From contig DASXVO010000038.1 in assembly GCA_036504215.1 (NCBI GenBank), positions 47,629-111,628 of the forward strand: 64,000 nucleotides of DNA, written 5' to 3'. Both the position numbers and the translations under genes were made by a program. The notes beneath the pieces are model-generated. The model was not told the DNA's origin. It saw nothing but the letters and a program-made list of their open reading frames with translations, and ran no database searches. Below are positions 16,395 through 25,303 of this stretch, piece after piece. This DNA is from Vicinamibacterales bacterium (GTDB taxonomy: Bacteria > Acidobacteriota > Vicinamibacteria > Vicinamibacterales > Fen-181). The first letter of the stretch is position 1, and each line of letters begins with the position of its first letter.

Positions 16395-17428
16395 CCGTGA
16401 CCGAAGACTACCGATCCTTCTACCGCCACCGCAAGGTGATGATCACCGGCGGTCTCGGATTCATCGGCAGCAACCTCGCCCGGCAACTCGTGGAATGCGG
16501 GGCACAGGTGCTGCTCGTGGACTCGATGATCGCGGACTACGGCGGGAACTTCTTCAACATTCGAGGCATCGAGGATCGGATCCGAGTCAACGTCGCCGAC
16601 GTTCGGCAGCAGAGCACGATGGACTATCTGGTCCGCGATCGCGCGGTGATCTTCAACCTCGCGGGCCAGGTGAGCCACATCGACAGCATGCTGGATCCCT
16701 ACACGGATCTGGAGATCAACTGCCGGAGCCAGCTGTCGATCCTCGAGGCGTGCCGGCGACACAATCCCGATGTCCGCGTCGTCTTCGCCGGAACGCGCCA
16801 GGTCTACGGCAAGCCCGACTCCCTGCCCGTCACCGAGCGCCATCTCGTGCGGCCGACCGATGTCAACGGCATCAACAAGGCCGCAGGCGAGAACTACCAC
16901 CTGCTCTATCACCACGTGTTCGGCATCCGCGCCTGCTCCCTTCGTCTCACCAACGTCTACGGTCCACGTCAGCTCGTGAAACACAATCGCCAGGGCTTCA
17001 TCGGCTGGTTCATCCGGACCGCCGTAGAGGATGGCGAAATCCAGATCTACGGTGACGGCTCGCAGTTGCGCGACTTCGTCTACGTGGACGACGCCGCGGA
17101 TGCCTTCCTGCGGGCGGGCGCGTCGGAGGCGTGCAATGGCGAGGCATTCAACGTCGGCGGCCAGACACCTGTCAGCCATCGCGATCTCGTCGCGATGCTC
17201 CTGGAAGTCGCCGGAACGGGGCGCGTGAGATATGTAGAGTGGCCGGCCGAAAAGAAGGCGATCGACATTGGCAATTTCTACGCCGATTCGAGCAAGTTCA
17301 GGGCGGCGGTGGGATGGGAACCGCGGGTATCGTTCCGCGAAGGCCTCGAGCGTACGGTCGCGTTCTACCGCCAGCACCTCACCCACTACCTGAATCCCGT
17401 GCTCGAGGACCTGGCGGGAAGCCTATGA
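16391..17428 (+). CDS. NAD-dependent nucleotide-sugar epimerase/dehydratase (extended SDR), atypical active site
   Basis: Extended short-chain dehydrogenase of 345 residues, expected to convert a nucleotide sugar for glycan assembly. It has the NAD-binding TGGLGFIGSN (19-28) and the C-terminal substrate lid with LTNVYGPRQ and YGDGSQLRDFVYVDD. At the usual YxxxK catalytic site the sequence is NGINK: Lys is present at 163 but the Tyr position (159) is Asn. The start at 16391 follows from the ATGA overlap with the upstream GT2. It overlaps the downstream aminotransferase the same way, forming a tight three-gene unit. Confidence 0.88.
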   Translation: MTVTEDYRSFYRHRKVMITGGLGFIGSNLARQLVECGAQVLLVDSMIADYGGNFFNIRGIEDRIRVNVADVRQQSTMDYLVRDRAVIFNLAGQVSHIDSMLDPYTDLEINCRSQLSILEACRRHNPDVRVVFAGTRQVYGKPDSLPVTERHLVRPTDVNGINKAAGENYHLLYHHVFGIRACSLRLTNVYGPRQLVKHNRQGFIGWFIRTAVEDGEIQIYGDGSQLRDFVYVDDAADAFLRAGASEACNGEAFNVGGQTPVSHRDLVAMLLEVAGTGRVRYVEWPAEKKAIDIGNFYADSSKFRAAVGWEPRVSFREGLERTVAFYRQHLTHYLNPVLEDLAGSL

Positions 17429-18540
17429 CGGTCGCACGCATCCCCTTCATGAGTCTTCGCCTCGGTGAAGATGCCACGGCGGTGGACGCGGCCATCCGGC
17501 GCGTCGTCGATCGTGGGTGGTTCGTCCTCGGGCCAGAAGTCGACGCCTTCGAGCACGCGTTCGCCCAGGCATCGGGCGCGGCGCACGCGGTGGGCGTTGG
17601 CACCGGCACGGATGCCATCGCGCTGATCCTGCGGGCGCTCGGGATCGGGCGCGGCGACGAGGTCATCACCGCTCCTCTGTCGGCCGCCTACACGGCGCTC
17701 GCGGTGATGATGGCGGGCGCGAGACCGGTCTTCGCGGATCTCGATGCCGACCGGCTCACGCTCGATCCGGCGGCCGTCCGCGCCGCCATCGGGCCAGACA
17801 CGGCGGCCATCCTGCCGGTGCACCTCTACGGCCAGCCGGCCGCGATGCGCGAGTTGTCCGCCATCGCGACGCGCCACAACCTGGCGATGGTCGAGGACTG
17901 CTGCCAGGCGCACCTCGCCACGCACGAGGGCCGCCCGGTGGGTTCGTACAGCGCCGCGGCGGCCTACAGCTTCTACCCGACCAAGAACCTCGGTGCCCTC
18001 GGCGACGGCGGCGCAATCACGACCGGCGACGCACAACTGTCCGACCGGCTGAAACGGCTGCGAAACGGGGGGCAGACCGATCGCTATCACCACGCGGAAG
18101 CGGGCCTCAACACGCGCCTGGACGAGATTCAGGCCGCCGTACTGGCCGCACGGCTGGCCTTTCTTCCGGCGTGGACCGCGCGCCGGCGCGCGCTCGCCGC
18201 GGTCTATCGGCGAGAACTGGCCGGCGCAGATGTCGTGGTGCCGCCCGAATTGGACGCAGGCCACGTCTATCACCTGTTCACCGTCCGCTCCGCGCGGCGC
18301 GATGTCCTCATGACCCGGCTGGCGGATCGTGGCATCGAGACGCTCATCCACTACCCGGTGCCGATCCCGCGTCAGCCGGCGCTCGCCTCGGAATCACCAG
18401 CGGTGTGCCCGGTGGCCGACCGCGTCTGCGACGAGATCCTGTCGCTCCCCCTCTACCCGGCAATGACCGATGCCCAGGCCGCGGACGTCGCACGCGCAGT
18501 CGGTGAGACGGGCCGTGAACCGACCGCATCACGGACCTGA
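17425..18540 (+). CDS. DegT/DnrJ/EryC1/StrS family PLP-dependent sugar aminotransferase
   Basis: The 371-residue protein matches sugar aminotransferases that install an amino group on a keto nucleotide sugar, with PLP bound in the cytoplasm. Visible marks are GVGTGTDAIALILRALG (PLP phosphate region, about 57-73), VEDCCQAH with Asp158, and the PLP lysine K187 in YPTKNLGALGDGG. The C-terminal half has the LNTRLDEIQAAVL block. It overlaps the upstream SDR by four bases, suggesting the SDR and aminotransferase act in sequence to make an amino sugar. Confidence 0.92.
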   Translation: MTVARIPFMSLRLGEDATAVDAAIRRVVDRGWFVLGPEVDAFEHAFAQASGAAHAVGVGTGTDAIALILRALGIGRGDEVITAPLSAAYTALAVMMAGARPVFADLDADRLTLDPAAVRAAIGPDTAAILPVHLYGQPAAMRELSAIATRHNLAMVEDCCQAHLATHEGRPVGSYSAAAAYSFYPTKNLGALGDGGAITTGDAQLSDRLKRLRNGGQTDRYHHAEAGLNTRLDEIQAAVLAARLAFLPAWTARRRALAAVYRRELAGADVVVPPELDAGHVYHLFTVRSARRDVLMTRLADRGIETLIHYPVPIPRQPALASESPAVCPVADRVCDEILSLPLYPAMTDAQAADVARAVGETGREPTASRT

Positions 18541-18628
18541 AACCCGAGCAGGAGACGATGCCTGTCCGGTATGATGAGTGGGTCCAGCGGCACGTACGTT
18601 CACCCCGCGAGCGGAGGAACCGTCAACC

Positions 18629-19591
18629 ATGCGCGCACTGATCACGGGTGGGGCCGGATTCATCGGGTCACACCTCGCCGAGCGACTTCTCTCCCAGGGA
18701 CACGGGGTCTTCGTCCTCGACGATCTATCCACCGGATCGATTGACAATATCGTCCACCTGAAAAGTCATTCGGCGTTCCACTACACGATCGATTCGGTCA
18801 TCAATGAACCGGTCCTCGCCGAACTGATCGACCGCGTGGACGTCGTGTACCACCTCGCGGCCGCCGTCGGGGTGAAACTGATCGTCGAACAGCCGGTTCA
18901 CACGATCGAGACGAACGTCAAGGGAACGGAGATCGTCCTCACCCACGCAAACAAGAAGAAGAAGCTCGTGCTGATCGCCTCCACCTCGGAGGTCTACGGC
19001 AAGAACGCCAACGTGCCGTTCAGCGAGGACGCCGATCTCGTTCTCGGGCCGACGATGAAGCACCGGTGGGCGTATGCGTGCAGCAAGGCGATCGACGAGT
19101 TCCTGGCGCTGGCCTACTGGAAGGAGAAGAAGCTCCCTGTCATCATCGTCCGCCTCTTCAACACCGTCGGACCGCGCCAGACCGGCCAGTACGGAATGGT
19201 CATACCGAACTTCGTTCGCCAGGCGCTCGCCGGACGGCCCATCACGGTGTTCGGGGACGGTACCCAGTCGAGGAGCTTCACGTACGTCGGCGACGTCGTG
19301 GAGGCGCTCGTGGGCCTGGTCGTCGAACCGCGGGCCATCGGGAAGGTGTTCAACGTCGGCAACACGTACGAGATAACGATCCGGGATCTGGCTGAACGGG
19401 TGAAGGCGCTGACCGGAAGCGCGTCTCCCATCGTGACGATTCCGTATGACGAGGCGTACGAGGAAGGCTTCGAGGACATGCCCCGGCGCGTCCCGGACAT
19501 CACCCGCCTGCACGACCTCATCGGGTACGAGCCGAAGGTCCAGCTCGACGAGGTGCTGGCGCGGGTGATCGACTACTTCCAGCAGGCGTAG
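18629..19591 (+). CDS. NAD-dependent nucleotide-sugar epimerase/dehydratase (extended SDR)
   Basis: Extended SDR of 320 residues with TGGAGFIGSH at the N-terminus, an STSEVYG strand and an intact catalytic YACSK (Tyr149, Lys153), then LFNTVGPRQTG. Family members include UDP-glucuronate decarboxylases, UDP-glucose 4-epimerases and dTDP-glucose 4,6-dehydratases; I cannot separate these. ATG at 18629 is chosen because it directly precedes the Rossmann strand and has GGAGG 11 bases upstream. A TATGAT hexamer at 18570-18575 may be a -10 box, but no -35 is evident. It closes the sugar-nucleotide part of the cluster. Confidence 0.9.
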   Translation: MRALITGGAGFIGSHLAERLLSQGHGVFVLDDLSTGSIDNIVHLKSHSAFHYTIDSVINEPVLAELIDRVDVVYHLAAAVGVKLIVEQPVHTIETNVKGTEIVLTHANKKKKLVLIASTSEVYGKNANVPFSEDADLVLGPTMKHRWAYACSKAIDEFLALAYWKEKKLPVIIVRLFNTVGPRQTGQYGMVIPNFVRQALAGRPITVFGDGTQSRSFTYVGDVVEALVGLVVEPRAIGKVFNVGNTYEITIRDLAERVKALTGSASPIVTIPYDEAYEEGFEDMPRRVPDITRLHDLIGYEPKVQLDEVLARVIDYFQQA

Positions 19592-19681
19592 CAGGACGCT
19601 CAAACGGCCGTCCTGGACGGGAAGCGCGCCACCGGAGCCGCGGATTGGAGGAGGGTGAAACCGGCCGCATTCCGTGCGGAC

Positions 19682-19710
19682 TTGGTGCACTCCCCGGCCG
19701 GCGCTATACT
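19682..19710 (+). promoter_or_regulatory. Candidate promoter for the 19733 gene
   Basis: TTGGTG (19682-19687) and TATACT (19705-19710) are separated by 17 bases, 22 bases before the start codon. The -10 is strong and the -35 keeps only TTG. Confidence 0.45.
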
Positions 19711-19732
19711 GACGTACGCAAGGCTGGCTCCC

Positions 19733-20476
19733 ATGAACATCTTCCTCAGGATCTCGGCGACGTGTTGCATGCTCACGCTGGCAGCGGCGGCGTCTGCCGG
19801 TCAGGTCAAGCTGGAAATTCGGGAAGGTCTGGTGACGCTCGACGCGAAGGATGCGTCCATCCGAGAGGTTCTGGCCGAGTGGGGCCGGGTCGGGCAGACG
19901 CGCATCGTGAACGCCGAACGGGCGCCCGGAACGCCGATGACCCTGCAGCTGAGCGGCGTGCCCGAACGGGCGGCGCTCGAGGTGCTGCTGCGGACGGCAG
20001 CAGGCTACGTGGCTGCCCCTCGTACCGTGGCGCAGTCCACCGGCTCGGTCTTCGATCGGATCATCGTCATGCCGGGCAGCCGGCCGGCCGTCGGGACGCC
20101 TGCCACGACAGCGGCACCCGCGAGGCCTTCGGCCGCCAATCAGCTGCCGGCCTGGGGCGGCCGTGACCGGATGCAGCCGCCTCCGATCATCGTGGACGAC
20201 CCGGACGAACCAACGGTGAACCCGCAGCCACAACAGCCGATGGCGGCGCAGCCCGGTATGCTGACCGGGCCTGCCCCCTACCAGATGCCGCAAGGTGGCC
20301 AGACCGGTCCGCCATTTGCCACGCCCAACGCCAGCCCGTACGGCCAGACGCCGTACCCCCCGCCGCCCGTTTCTCAGCCCGCCACACGTCCCGGGATGCC
20401 CACGACACCGGTTCGGCCCGGAGGTCCGGGAGGACCCGGGGGCGGGCCCGGCGATCCGGGTCAGGGCGGCGTTTAG
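19733..20476 (+). CDS. Exported protein with a secretin-N/STN-like domain and Pro/Gly-rich tail, function unknown
   Basis: The 247-residue product starts MNIFLRISATCCMLTLAAAASAG, a clear signal peptide. A compact domain of about 75 residues follows, with LDAKDASIREVLAEWGRVG and a LQLSGVPERAALEVLL segment. This alpha/beta spacing resembles the STN or secretin-N short domain of periplasmic gates and TonB receptors. The last 110 residues are low-complexity Pro, Gly, Gln and Thr, ending in a PGGPGG run. No secretin pore domain is present. It may be a periplasmic adaptor linked to the neighbouring polysaccharide genes; this is inference only. Confidence 0.75.
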   Translation: MNIFLRISATCCMLTLAAAASAGQVKLEIREGLVTLDAKDASIREVLAEWGRVGQTRIVNAERAPGTPMTLQLSGVPERAALEVLLRTAAGYVAAPRTVAQSTGSVFDRIIVMPGSRPAVGTPATTAAPARPSAANQLPAWGGRDRMQPPPIIVDDPDEPTVNPQPQQPMAAQPGMLTGPAPYQMPQGGQTGPPFATPNASPYGQTPYPPPPVSQPATRPGMPTTPVRPGGPGGPGGGPGDPGQGGV

Positions 20477-20483
20477 CCCGGCC

Positions 20484-21572
20484 ATGGCCGACATCGTCCG
20501 CTTTCGTCCCGACGACCGCCGCGCAGTCGACACACTCTACCGACGCATCTTCGGCTACGACGCGGCCAACGCCAGCCAGCTTCGGTGGCGGTGGCAGTAC
20601 GAGCAGAACCCCAACAACCCGCCGGACGGCGCGCAAATCTGGCTGGCCCGCGAGGGTCCGACCGTCATCGGACAGTACGCCACCATGCCGGTGCGTCTCA
20701 CCGTCGTCGGATCGGAGATTACCGGATCGTGGGGCATGGATGTCATGGTCGCACCGGAGCGACAGCGCCAGGGCATCGGCGAGGTGTTGTTCAGGACCTG
20801 GGATCGACAGGTCGGCGCCTCGCTCGGTCTCGGGCTGTCCGTCTCGTCGCAAGGTCTCTTCCGAAAACTGAAGTGGCCGGATATCGAGCCCGTGCCGTGC
20901 CTGGCCAAGCCGCTCACGCGCCGTGCGTTTCGCCGGGCGTCGTGGCCGATGCCGCTCAACCGGCTGGTGTCCGCGCTGACCTTCCCGTACGTGCGGTTCG
21001 TATCGCGCACCAAACCCCTTCACGCGCAGATCGAGCCCATCCGCCACTTCGACGACCGCTTCACCGAGCTGTGGGGCCGGGTTGCCCGCTCGTTCGACCT
21101 GGCTGTCGTGCGCGACGCCGCCTATCTGAACTGGAAGTTCATCGAACCGCCGCATGTCCGGTATTCGGTCGTCGCGCTCAAACGGGACGAGACCGTCGGT
21201 GGATACGCCGTGTACCGCCACGTGCAGGAAGCGCGGAGCCGGGTGACGATCCTCGTGGACTTCCTCGTCGACCCGTCGGACGTACTCGGGCTGGAAACGC
21301 TGCTGCGATGGGTGGATCGCGAGGCGCGCGCCGCGGATTCCGACAAGATCCGCGTGTTCGCGATGCACGAGGGCTACAGGCGGACGCTGAAGCGCGCAGG
21401 GTATTTCGACGTGAAGGCCTCGCTTCCGTTCACGGCCAAGGTGAATGCCGTGCCGGTGCCGACGTCCTTCTACGAGCGCACGGACCGGTGGCACGTCACT
21501 CTGGGCGACTCCGACCAGGACCGGTATTCAGGCCGGCGGTTGGCAGCCGTGGAGGAATTCGCATGTCGCTGA
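20484..21572 (+). CDS. GNAT family N-acetyltransferase with long C-terminal extension
   Basis: The 362-residue protein has one recognisable GNAT domain near its N-terminus: residues about 1-130, with the acetyl-CoA motif ERQRQGIGEVLF. The remaining 230 residues carry DLAVVRDAAYLNWKF and a second alpha/beta region that may be a degenerate GNAT repeat. Such long GNAT proteins often lie near surface-polysaccharide genes, as here, and may acylate a sugar or lipid carrier, but the substrate is unknown. It starts eight bases after the previous gene and overlaps yqeY by 10 bases. Confidence 0.75.
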   Translation: MADIVRFRPDDRRAVDTLYRRIFGYDAANASQLRWRWQYEQNPNNPPDGAQIWLAREGPTVIGQYATMPVRLTVVGSEITGSWGMDVMVAPERQRQGIGEVLFRTWDRQVGASLGLGLSVSSQGLFRKLKWPDIEPVPCLAKPLTRRAFRRASWPMPLNRLVSALTFPYVRFVSRTKPLHAQIEPIRHFDDRFTELWGRVARSFDLAVVRDAAYLNWKFIEPPHVRYSVVALKRDETVGGYAVYRHVQEARSRVTILVDFLVDPSDVLGLETLLRWVDREARAADSDKIRVFAMHEGYRRTLKRAGYFDVKASLPFTAKVNAVPVPTSFYERTDRWHVTLGDSDQDRYSGRRLAAVEEFACR

Positions 21573-22012
21573 TCGAAGACCTGACTCGGGCGATCGCCGA
21601 ATCGATGAAGGCCAGGGACCAGGCCCGGCTGTCACCCCTGCGGATGCTGAAGGCCGCGCTGATGAACCGCGAAGTCGAGCGGGGAGGAGCGCTGACGGAC
21701 GTCGAGGAGCGCCAGGTCGTCTCGACACTGGCCAAGCAGCGCCGCGAGTCGATTGAGCAGTTTGCCAAGGGCGGGCGTCAGGACTTGGTGGACAAGGAGA
21801 CGGCTGAACTCTCGGTTCTCGAATCCTACCTCCCGCCGGCGCTTGCCCCGGAGGACCTCGACCGGTTCGTCTCCGAGGCGATTGCGGAGACCGGAGCCGC
21901 TTCACCCAAGGACATGGGTCGTGTGATGAAGGCCGTGATGGCGAAGCTGGCGGGGGCGACAGTCGACGGAAGAACCGTGAACGAGTTGGTCCGCCGGCGA
22001 CTGGCCGGCTGA
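21563..22012 (+). CDS. GatB/YqeY domain protein
   Basis: A 149-residue cytoplasmic protein matching the YqeY family, homologous to the C-terminal tRNA-binding tail of GatB. It has the helical N-terminal half (SLIEDLTRAIAESMKARD) and the hallmark LESYLPPALAPEDL, then GAASPKDMGRVMKAVM and the C-terminal GRTVNELVRRRL. YqeY is proposed to act on tRNA or amidotransferase functions; the exact role is unsettled. The start at 21563 is set by GGAGGAA six bases upstream, lying inside the end of the GNAT gene, so translation is probably coupled. Confidence 0.93.
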   Translation: MSLIEDLTRAIAESMKARDQARLSPLRMLKAALMNREVERGGALTDVEERQVVSTLAKQRRESIEQFAKGGRQDLVDKETAELSVLESYLPPALAPEDLDRFVSEAIAETGAASPKDMGRVMKAVMAKLAGATVDGRTVNELVRRRLAG

Positions 22013-22039
22013 CGCCTGCCCCGGTCCACGACATCAGAC

Positions 22040-23449
22040 ATGACGCTGACAGCTCTCACGGTGACGAAGGTCCTGCCTCGACGTCTCTGGTGGTGGGGCC
22101 GTGTGTTGCTACTCGTCGCGCTGGCTACGTTCTATGTGGCTGGCGCCACCGAACACGCGCGCACGGTCAACGACTTCAAGGCCCGTGCCGACCAGTCCGC
22201 CTACCTCTGGGATGCGGGACACGTCTACGACAATTGGCATGGCCGTACCCCGGAGATGCTCATCGGCCAGCGGATGCGGATGACCGTGTATCCCGCGTTC
22301 CTGGCTCTGTTCTACGTTCCCGGGCGCGATCCGCAGGAATTCTTCGACGTGGCGAAGACCTGGAACATCAGACTGTCGGTGGTGCTGCTCGCGGTGCTGG
22401 CGGTGGTGTTCGCCCGGTCTTTGCCGCCACTGCTCTCGATGAACCTCACGCTCATCGTGGCCTTCGGCTACTTCGTGTTCAGGGCGGGATACTCGCAGCC
22501 GGAGTTGCTGTTCTACTTCCTGTTCTTCCTGGCGTTCCTCGGTGCCTGGCACCTGCTCGTCGGCCGCGACCCCGTCCGGGACGTGTGGCTTGGCGCGATC
22601 ACCGGCGTGCTGGCGGGCCTCGCGCACCTGACGAAGGGAGTCGTGCCACCGTTCATGGTACTGCTCGCCGCAGCCCTCGCACTCAAGGCGGTGGCGCGGT
22701 TTGCGCGCAGCCCCGAGCAGCCGGCTGGCGCCCGGGTGCGCCGACTGGCGTGGCGGTTGGCGTCTGTCGGCATGATGGCGCTGTGCTTCCTTGCCGTGGT
22801 CTACCCATATATCTCGAACAGCAAGCGCGTGTTCGGCGAGTACTTCTTCAATGTCAACACCGCCTACTACATCTGGTACGACAACGGCGCCGATGCCCGC
22901 GGGGCCATACTCCCGCACACCGACCCGGAAGGGCGCATCGACATTCCCCGAAGCCAACTGCCGAAGATAAGGCAGTACTGGAGACACCACACGCTGGGGC
23001 AAATCGCTGGGCGCCTGGCGAACGGGTTCCAGGACATGCTCGTCCGCTCCTACCGGACGTTCTGGTACCTGAAGTACGTAACGCTCTACCTCTGCCTGGG
23101 AGCGCTGCTCATCGGGTTCAACCGTCGGGCTTTTGCGCAACTGGTGAGGCAGCATGCCGTCCTTGCGGTGTTCCTGGTGGTGTACGCGGCCGTCTATTCC
23201 ACCTCGATCGCGTTGTTTTGCGTGACCTCCGACACGGGAACGACGAGGTTTCTGGAGGCGCATCTCGCTCCCCTCCTGTTCGTGCTGTCGTGTCTGTTCG
23301 ACCGTGCACCGTTCTCGGAGACCCGTTGGAACATATCCGGACTGACGACCACGGTCACCCACATCCACGCGTTGGTGTTCGTGACGCTGATGCTGGACGT
23401 GGTCTTCACCATCTGGCCCAGGCTGATGACCACCTACGGGGGCTTCTGA
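22040..23449 (+). CDS. Polytopic membrane protein, probable GT-C (PMT/ArnT-like) glycosyltransferase
   Basis: The 469-residue protein has about ten hydrophobic segments. After the first helix comes a periplasmic stretch with ADQSAYLWDAGHVYDNW, in the position where GT-C enzymes carry acidic catalytic residues in their first outer loop. GT-C enzymes move sugars from polyprenyl-phosphate donors to acceptors outside the membrane. Two GT2 genes upstream, one of DPM1 type, could make such a donor. Similarity to a named family is weak, so a plain membrane protein of unknown function remains possible. Two GC-rich hairpins follow the stop. Confidence 0.55.
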   Translation: MTLTALTVTKVLPRRLWWWGRVLLLVALATFYVAGATEHARTVNDFKARADQSAYLWDAGHVYDNWHGRTPEMLIGQRMRMTVYPAFLALFYVPGRDPQEFFDVAKTWNIRLSVVLLAVLAVVFARSLPPLLSMNLTLIVAFGYFVFRAGYSQPELLFYFLFFLAFLGAWHLLVGRDPVRDVWLGAITGVLAGLAHLTKGVVPPFMVLLAAALALKAVARFARSPEQPAGARVRRLAWRLASVGMMALCFLAVVYPYISNSKRVFGEYFFNVNTAYYIWYDNGADARGAILPHTDPEGRIDIPRSQLPKIRQYWRHHTLGQIAGRLANGFQDMLVRSYRTFWYLKYVTLYLCLGALLIGFNRRAFAQLVRQHAVLAVFLVVYAAVYSTSIALFCVTSDTGTTRFLEAHLAPLLFVLSCLFDRAPFSETRWNISGLTTTVTHIHALVFVTLMLDVVFTIWPRLMTTYGGF

Positions 23450-23526
23450 CGGCGAACGAACTTTTTCCGGAATGCGGCCGTCTAACTGAATAACGAGAGC
23501 CAAAAGCCTCTGTTCCATCCTCCATG

Positions 23527-23560
23527 GGGGTCCCTCTGAGCCGGGGACCCCTGCCTTTTC
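23527..23560 (+). terminator. Rho-independent-like terminator after the GT-C-like gene
   Basis: ggggtccc (23527-23534) pairs perfectly with gggacccc (23544-23551) around a nine-base loop and is followed by tgccttttctt. The stem is GC-rich and the T-run is short and interrupted. It lies 78 bases after the stop at 23449. Confidence 0.55.
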
Positions 23561-23564
23561 TTCG

Positions 23565-23616
23565 AAGGGCGGCGATGCCGCCCTTTCGCCGTTTCTGGGG
23601 GTTCGCCAAAAACCCC
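23565..23616. repeat. Two further hairpins upstream of murJ
   Basis: aagggcggc (23565-23573) pairs with gccgccctt (23577-23585) around a three-base loop, and ggggtt (23598-23603) pairs with aacccc (23611-23616). With the terminator-like stem just upstream this makes three hairpins in 91 bases, ending 20 bases before the murJ start codon. They could form the murJ leader or be a bidirectional block. Confidence 0.6.
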
Positions 23617-23635
23617 TGTGTTAACCTGACCTCGG

Positions 23636-25303
23636 ATGGACGTTCTCCCCACTGCGCCGGTTCCGACCACCGACGGGACACCGCCTGTGACTGCAGAAGT
23701 TCGCGGTGCGGGCGCCGCCCGACTGGCGCGCTCGGCCGGTCTCGTCGGTGCGGCGACGATGTCGAGCCGGGTGCTCGGGATGGTTCGCGATCAAACGCTG
23801 GCGTATTATTTCGGCGCCAGCCACGAAATGGACGCCTACAACGTGGCGTTCCGCATCCCGAACCTCCTGCGCGACCTCTTCGCTGAAGGGGCGATGAGCT
23901 CAGCGTTCGTGCCGACCTTCACCCGACTGCTCACCCTGAAGGACAGGGCGGCCGCGTGGCGCCTCGGGAACCTCGTCCTCAACGGCCTCCTGCTCGTGAC
24001 CGCTGCCTTCGTCGGCGCGGGCATGGTGTTCGTGTGGCCGATCGTCCGGTTCGCCGCGTCCGACTACGGTTCGGTGCCCGGCAAGCTCGAGCTTGCCGTC
24101 TCGCTCGCCCAGATCATGTTCCCGTTCCTCATCCTGGTGGCGCTGGCCGCCGCCTGCATGGGGATGCTCAACTCCGTGCGCCGTTTCTTCGTGCCCGCGA
24201 TCTCGCCGGCGATGTTCAACGTCGGCACCATCCTCACCATGGTCGTGCTGATCCCGATCCTCCGCGCGCAGGGGATCCGCCCGATCTTCGCCGTGGCCAT
24301 TGGGACGCTCGTGGGCGGAATCGGACAGGTGGTCGTGCAGTGGCCGCTGCTCCGCCGGGAGGGTTTCCGGTACCGCCCGATCGTCAGTTTCCGCGATCCG
24401 CACGTGCGCGAAGTCCTGGCACTGATGGCTCCGGGCACCATCGGCCTTGCTGCCGTCCAGATCAACGTCCTCATCAACACCATGCTGGCGACGAGCCAGG
24501 GCGAGGGCGCGGTCTCGTTCCTCAGCTACGCGTTCCGCCTGATGTACCTGCCCATCGGCCTGTTCGGCCTGTCGATTGCCACCGCGGCACTCCCGTCCTT
24601 GTCGCGCCACGCGGCGCGCGAGGATCGGGACGCGATGCGCCGGACGCTGTCGAGCGGGCTGCGGATGATGCTGATGTTGAACGTGCCGGCGACCGTCGGG
24701 CTTGTTGTCCTGGCCCGGCCGATTGTCGCGCTACTGTTCGAGCGTGGCTCCTTCACGGCCGTCGCCACCGCGGGTACGGTATCGGCGCTCATCTGTTACG
24801 CCCCGGGGCTGCTCGGGTACTCGGCCGTCAAGATCTGCGTGCCGACGTTCTACACGCTGCGCGACAGCCGAACCCCAGTAGCCGTGAGCATGATCACCGT
24901 GGCGGTCAACGTGGCGCTGAGCCTGCTCCTGGTCGGGCCGTTTGGCTATCGCGGGCTGGCGTTCGGGACGGCCCTGGCCTCCCTCTTCAGCGCGGCCACG
25001 CTCCTCTGGCTCCTCCGTCGTCGGCTCGATGGAATCGACGGTCGCCGACTGGCAACGGCCTCGATCAAGGTCGGAGTCGCGTCACTCGGAATGGCCGCGG
25101 CGGTCTGGGCGACCGAGCGTGGACTGGGCAGCTTCGCGCCTGGCCCTTCGTTGGCGGCGCAACTGGTCCGTGTGGGCGGTGCGATTGCCGCCGGGATCGT
25201 CGCGCTGGCCGGGGCGGCGCGCCTGCTCCGCATCGCCGAGTTCAACGAGGCGGCGCGGACGGTGTCGGCTCGGATCTTCAGACCTGCCGGCGCCAGCTCA
25301 TGA
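23636..25303 (+). CDS. murJ: Lipid II flippase MurJ (MviN)
   Basis: Inner-membrane MOP-superfamily transporter that flips lipid II to the periplasmic face. The 555-residue protein has about 14 membrane helices. MurJ signatures are SSRVLGMVRDQTLAYYFG near residue 43, AFRIPNLLRDLFAEGAMSSA (about 69-88) with the conserved Arg residues, and FPFLILVALAAACMG. Many MurJ genes lie outside dcw, as here. The N-terminal 25 residues before AARLARSAGLV are variable, so a later start cannot be excluded. Confidence 0.95.
   Translation: MDVLPTAPVPTTDGTPPVTAEVRGAGAARLARSAGLVGAATMSSRVLGMVRDQTLAYYFGASHEMDAYNVAFRIPNLLRDLFAEGAMSSAFVPTFTRLLTLKDRAAAWRLGNLVLNGLLLVTAAFVGAGMVFVWPIVRFAASDYGSVPGKLELAVSLAQIMFPFLILVALAAACMGMLNSVRRFFVPAISPAMFNVGTILTMVVLIPILRAQGIRPIFAVAIGTLVGGIGQVVVQWPLLRREGFRYRPIVSFRDPHVREVLALMAPGTIGLAAVQINVLINTMLATSQGEGAVSFLSYAFRLMYLPIGLFGLSIATAALPSLSRHAAREDRDAMRRTLSSGLRMMLMLNVPATVGLVVLARPIVALLFERGSFTAVATAGTVSALICYAPGLLGYSAVKICVPTFYTLRDSRTPVAVSMITVAVNVALSLLLVGPFGYRGLAFGTALASLFSAATLLWLLRRRLDGIDGRRLATASIKVGVASLGMAAAVWATERGLGSFAPGPSLAAQLVRVGGAIAAGIVALAGAARLLRIAEFNEAARTVSARIFRPAGASS

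Noticed and set aside
18725..20533. 602-codon minus-strand frame opposite the epimerase and the exported protein
   Set aside because: Antisense shadow; the plus-strand genes have intact motifs, signal peptide and ribosome sites.
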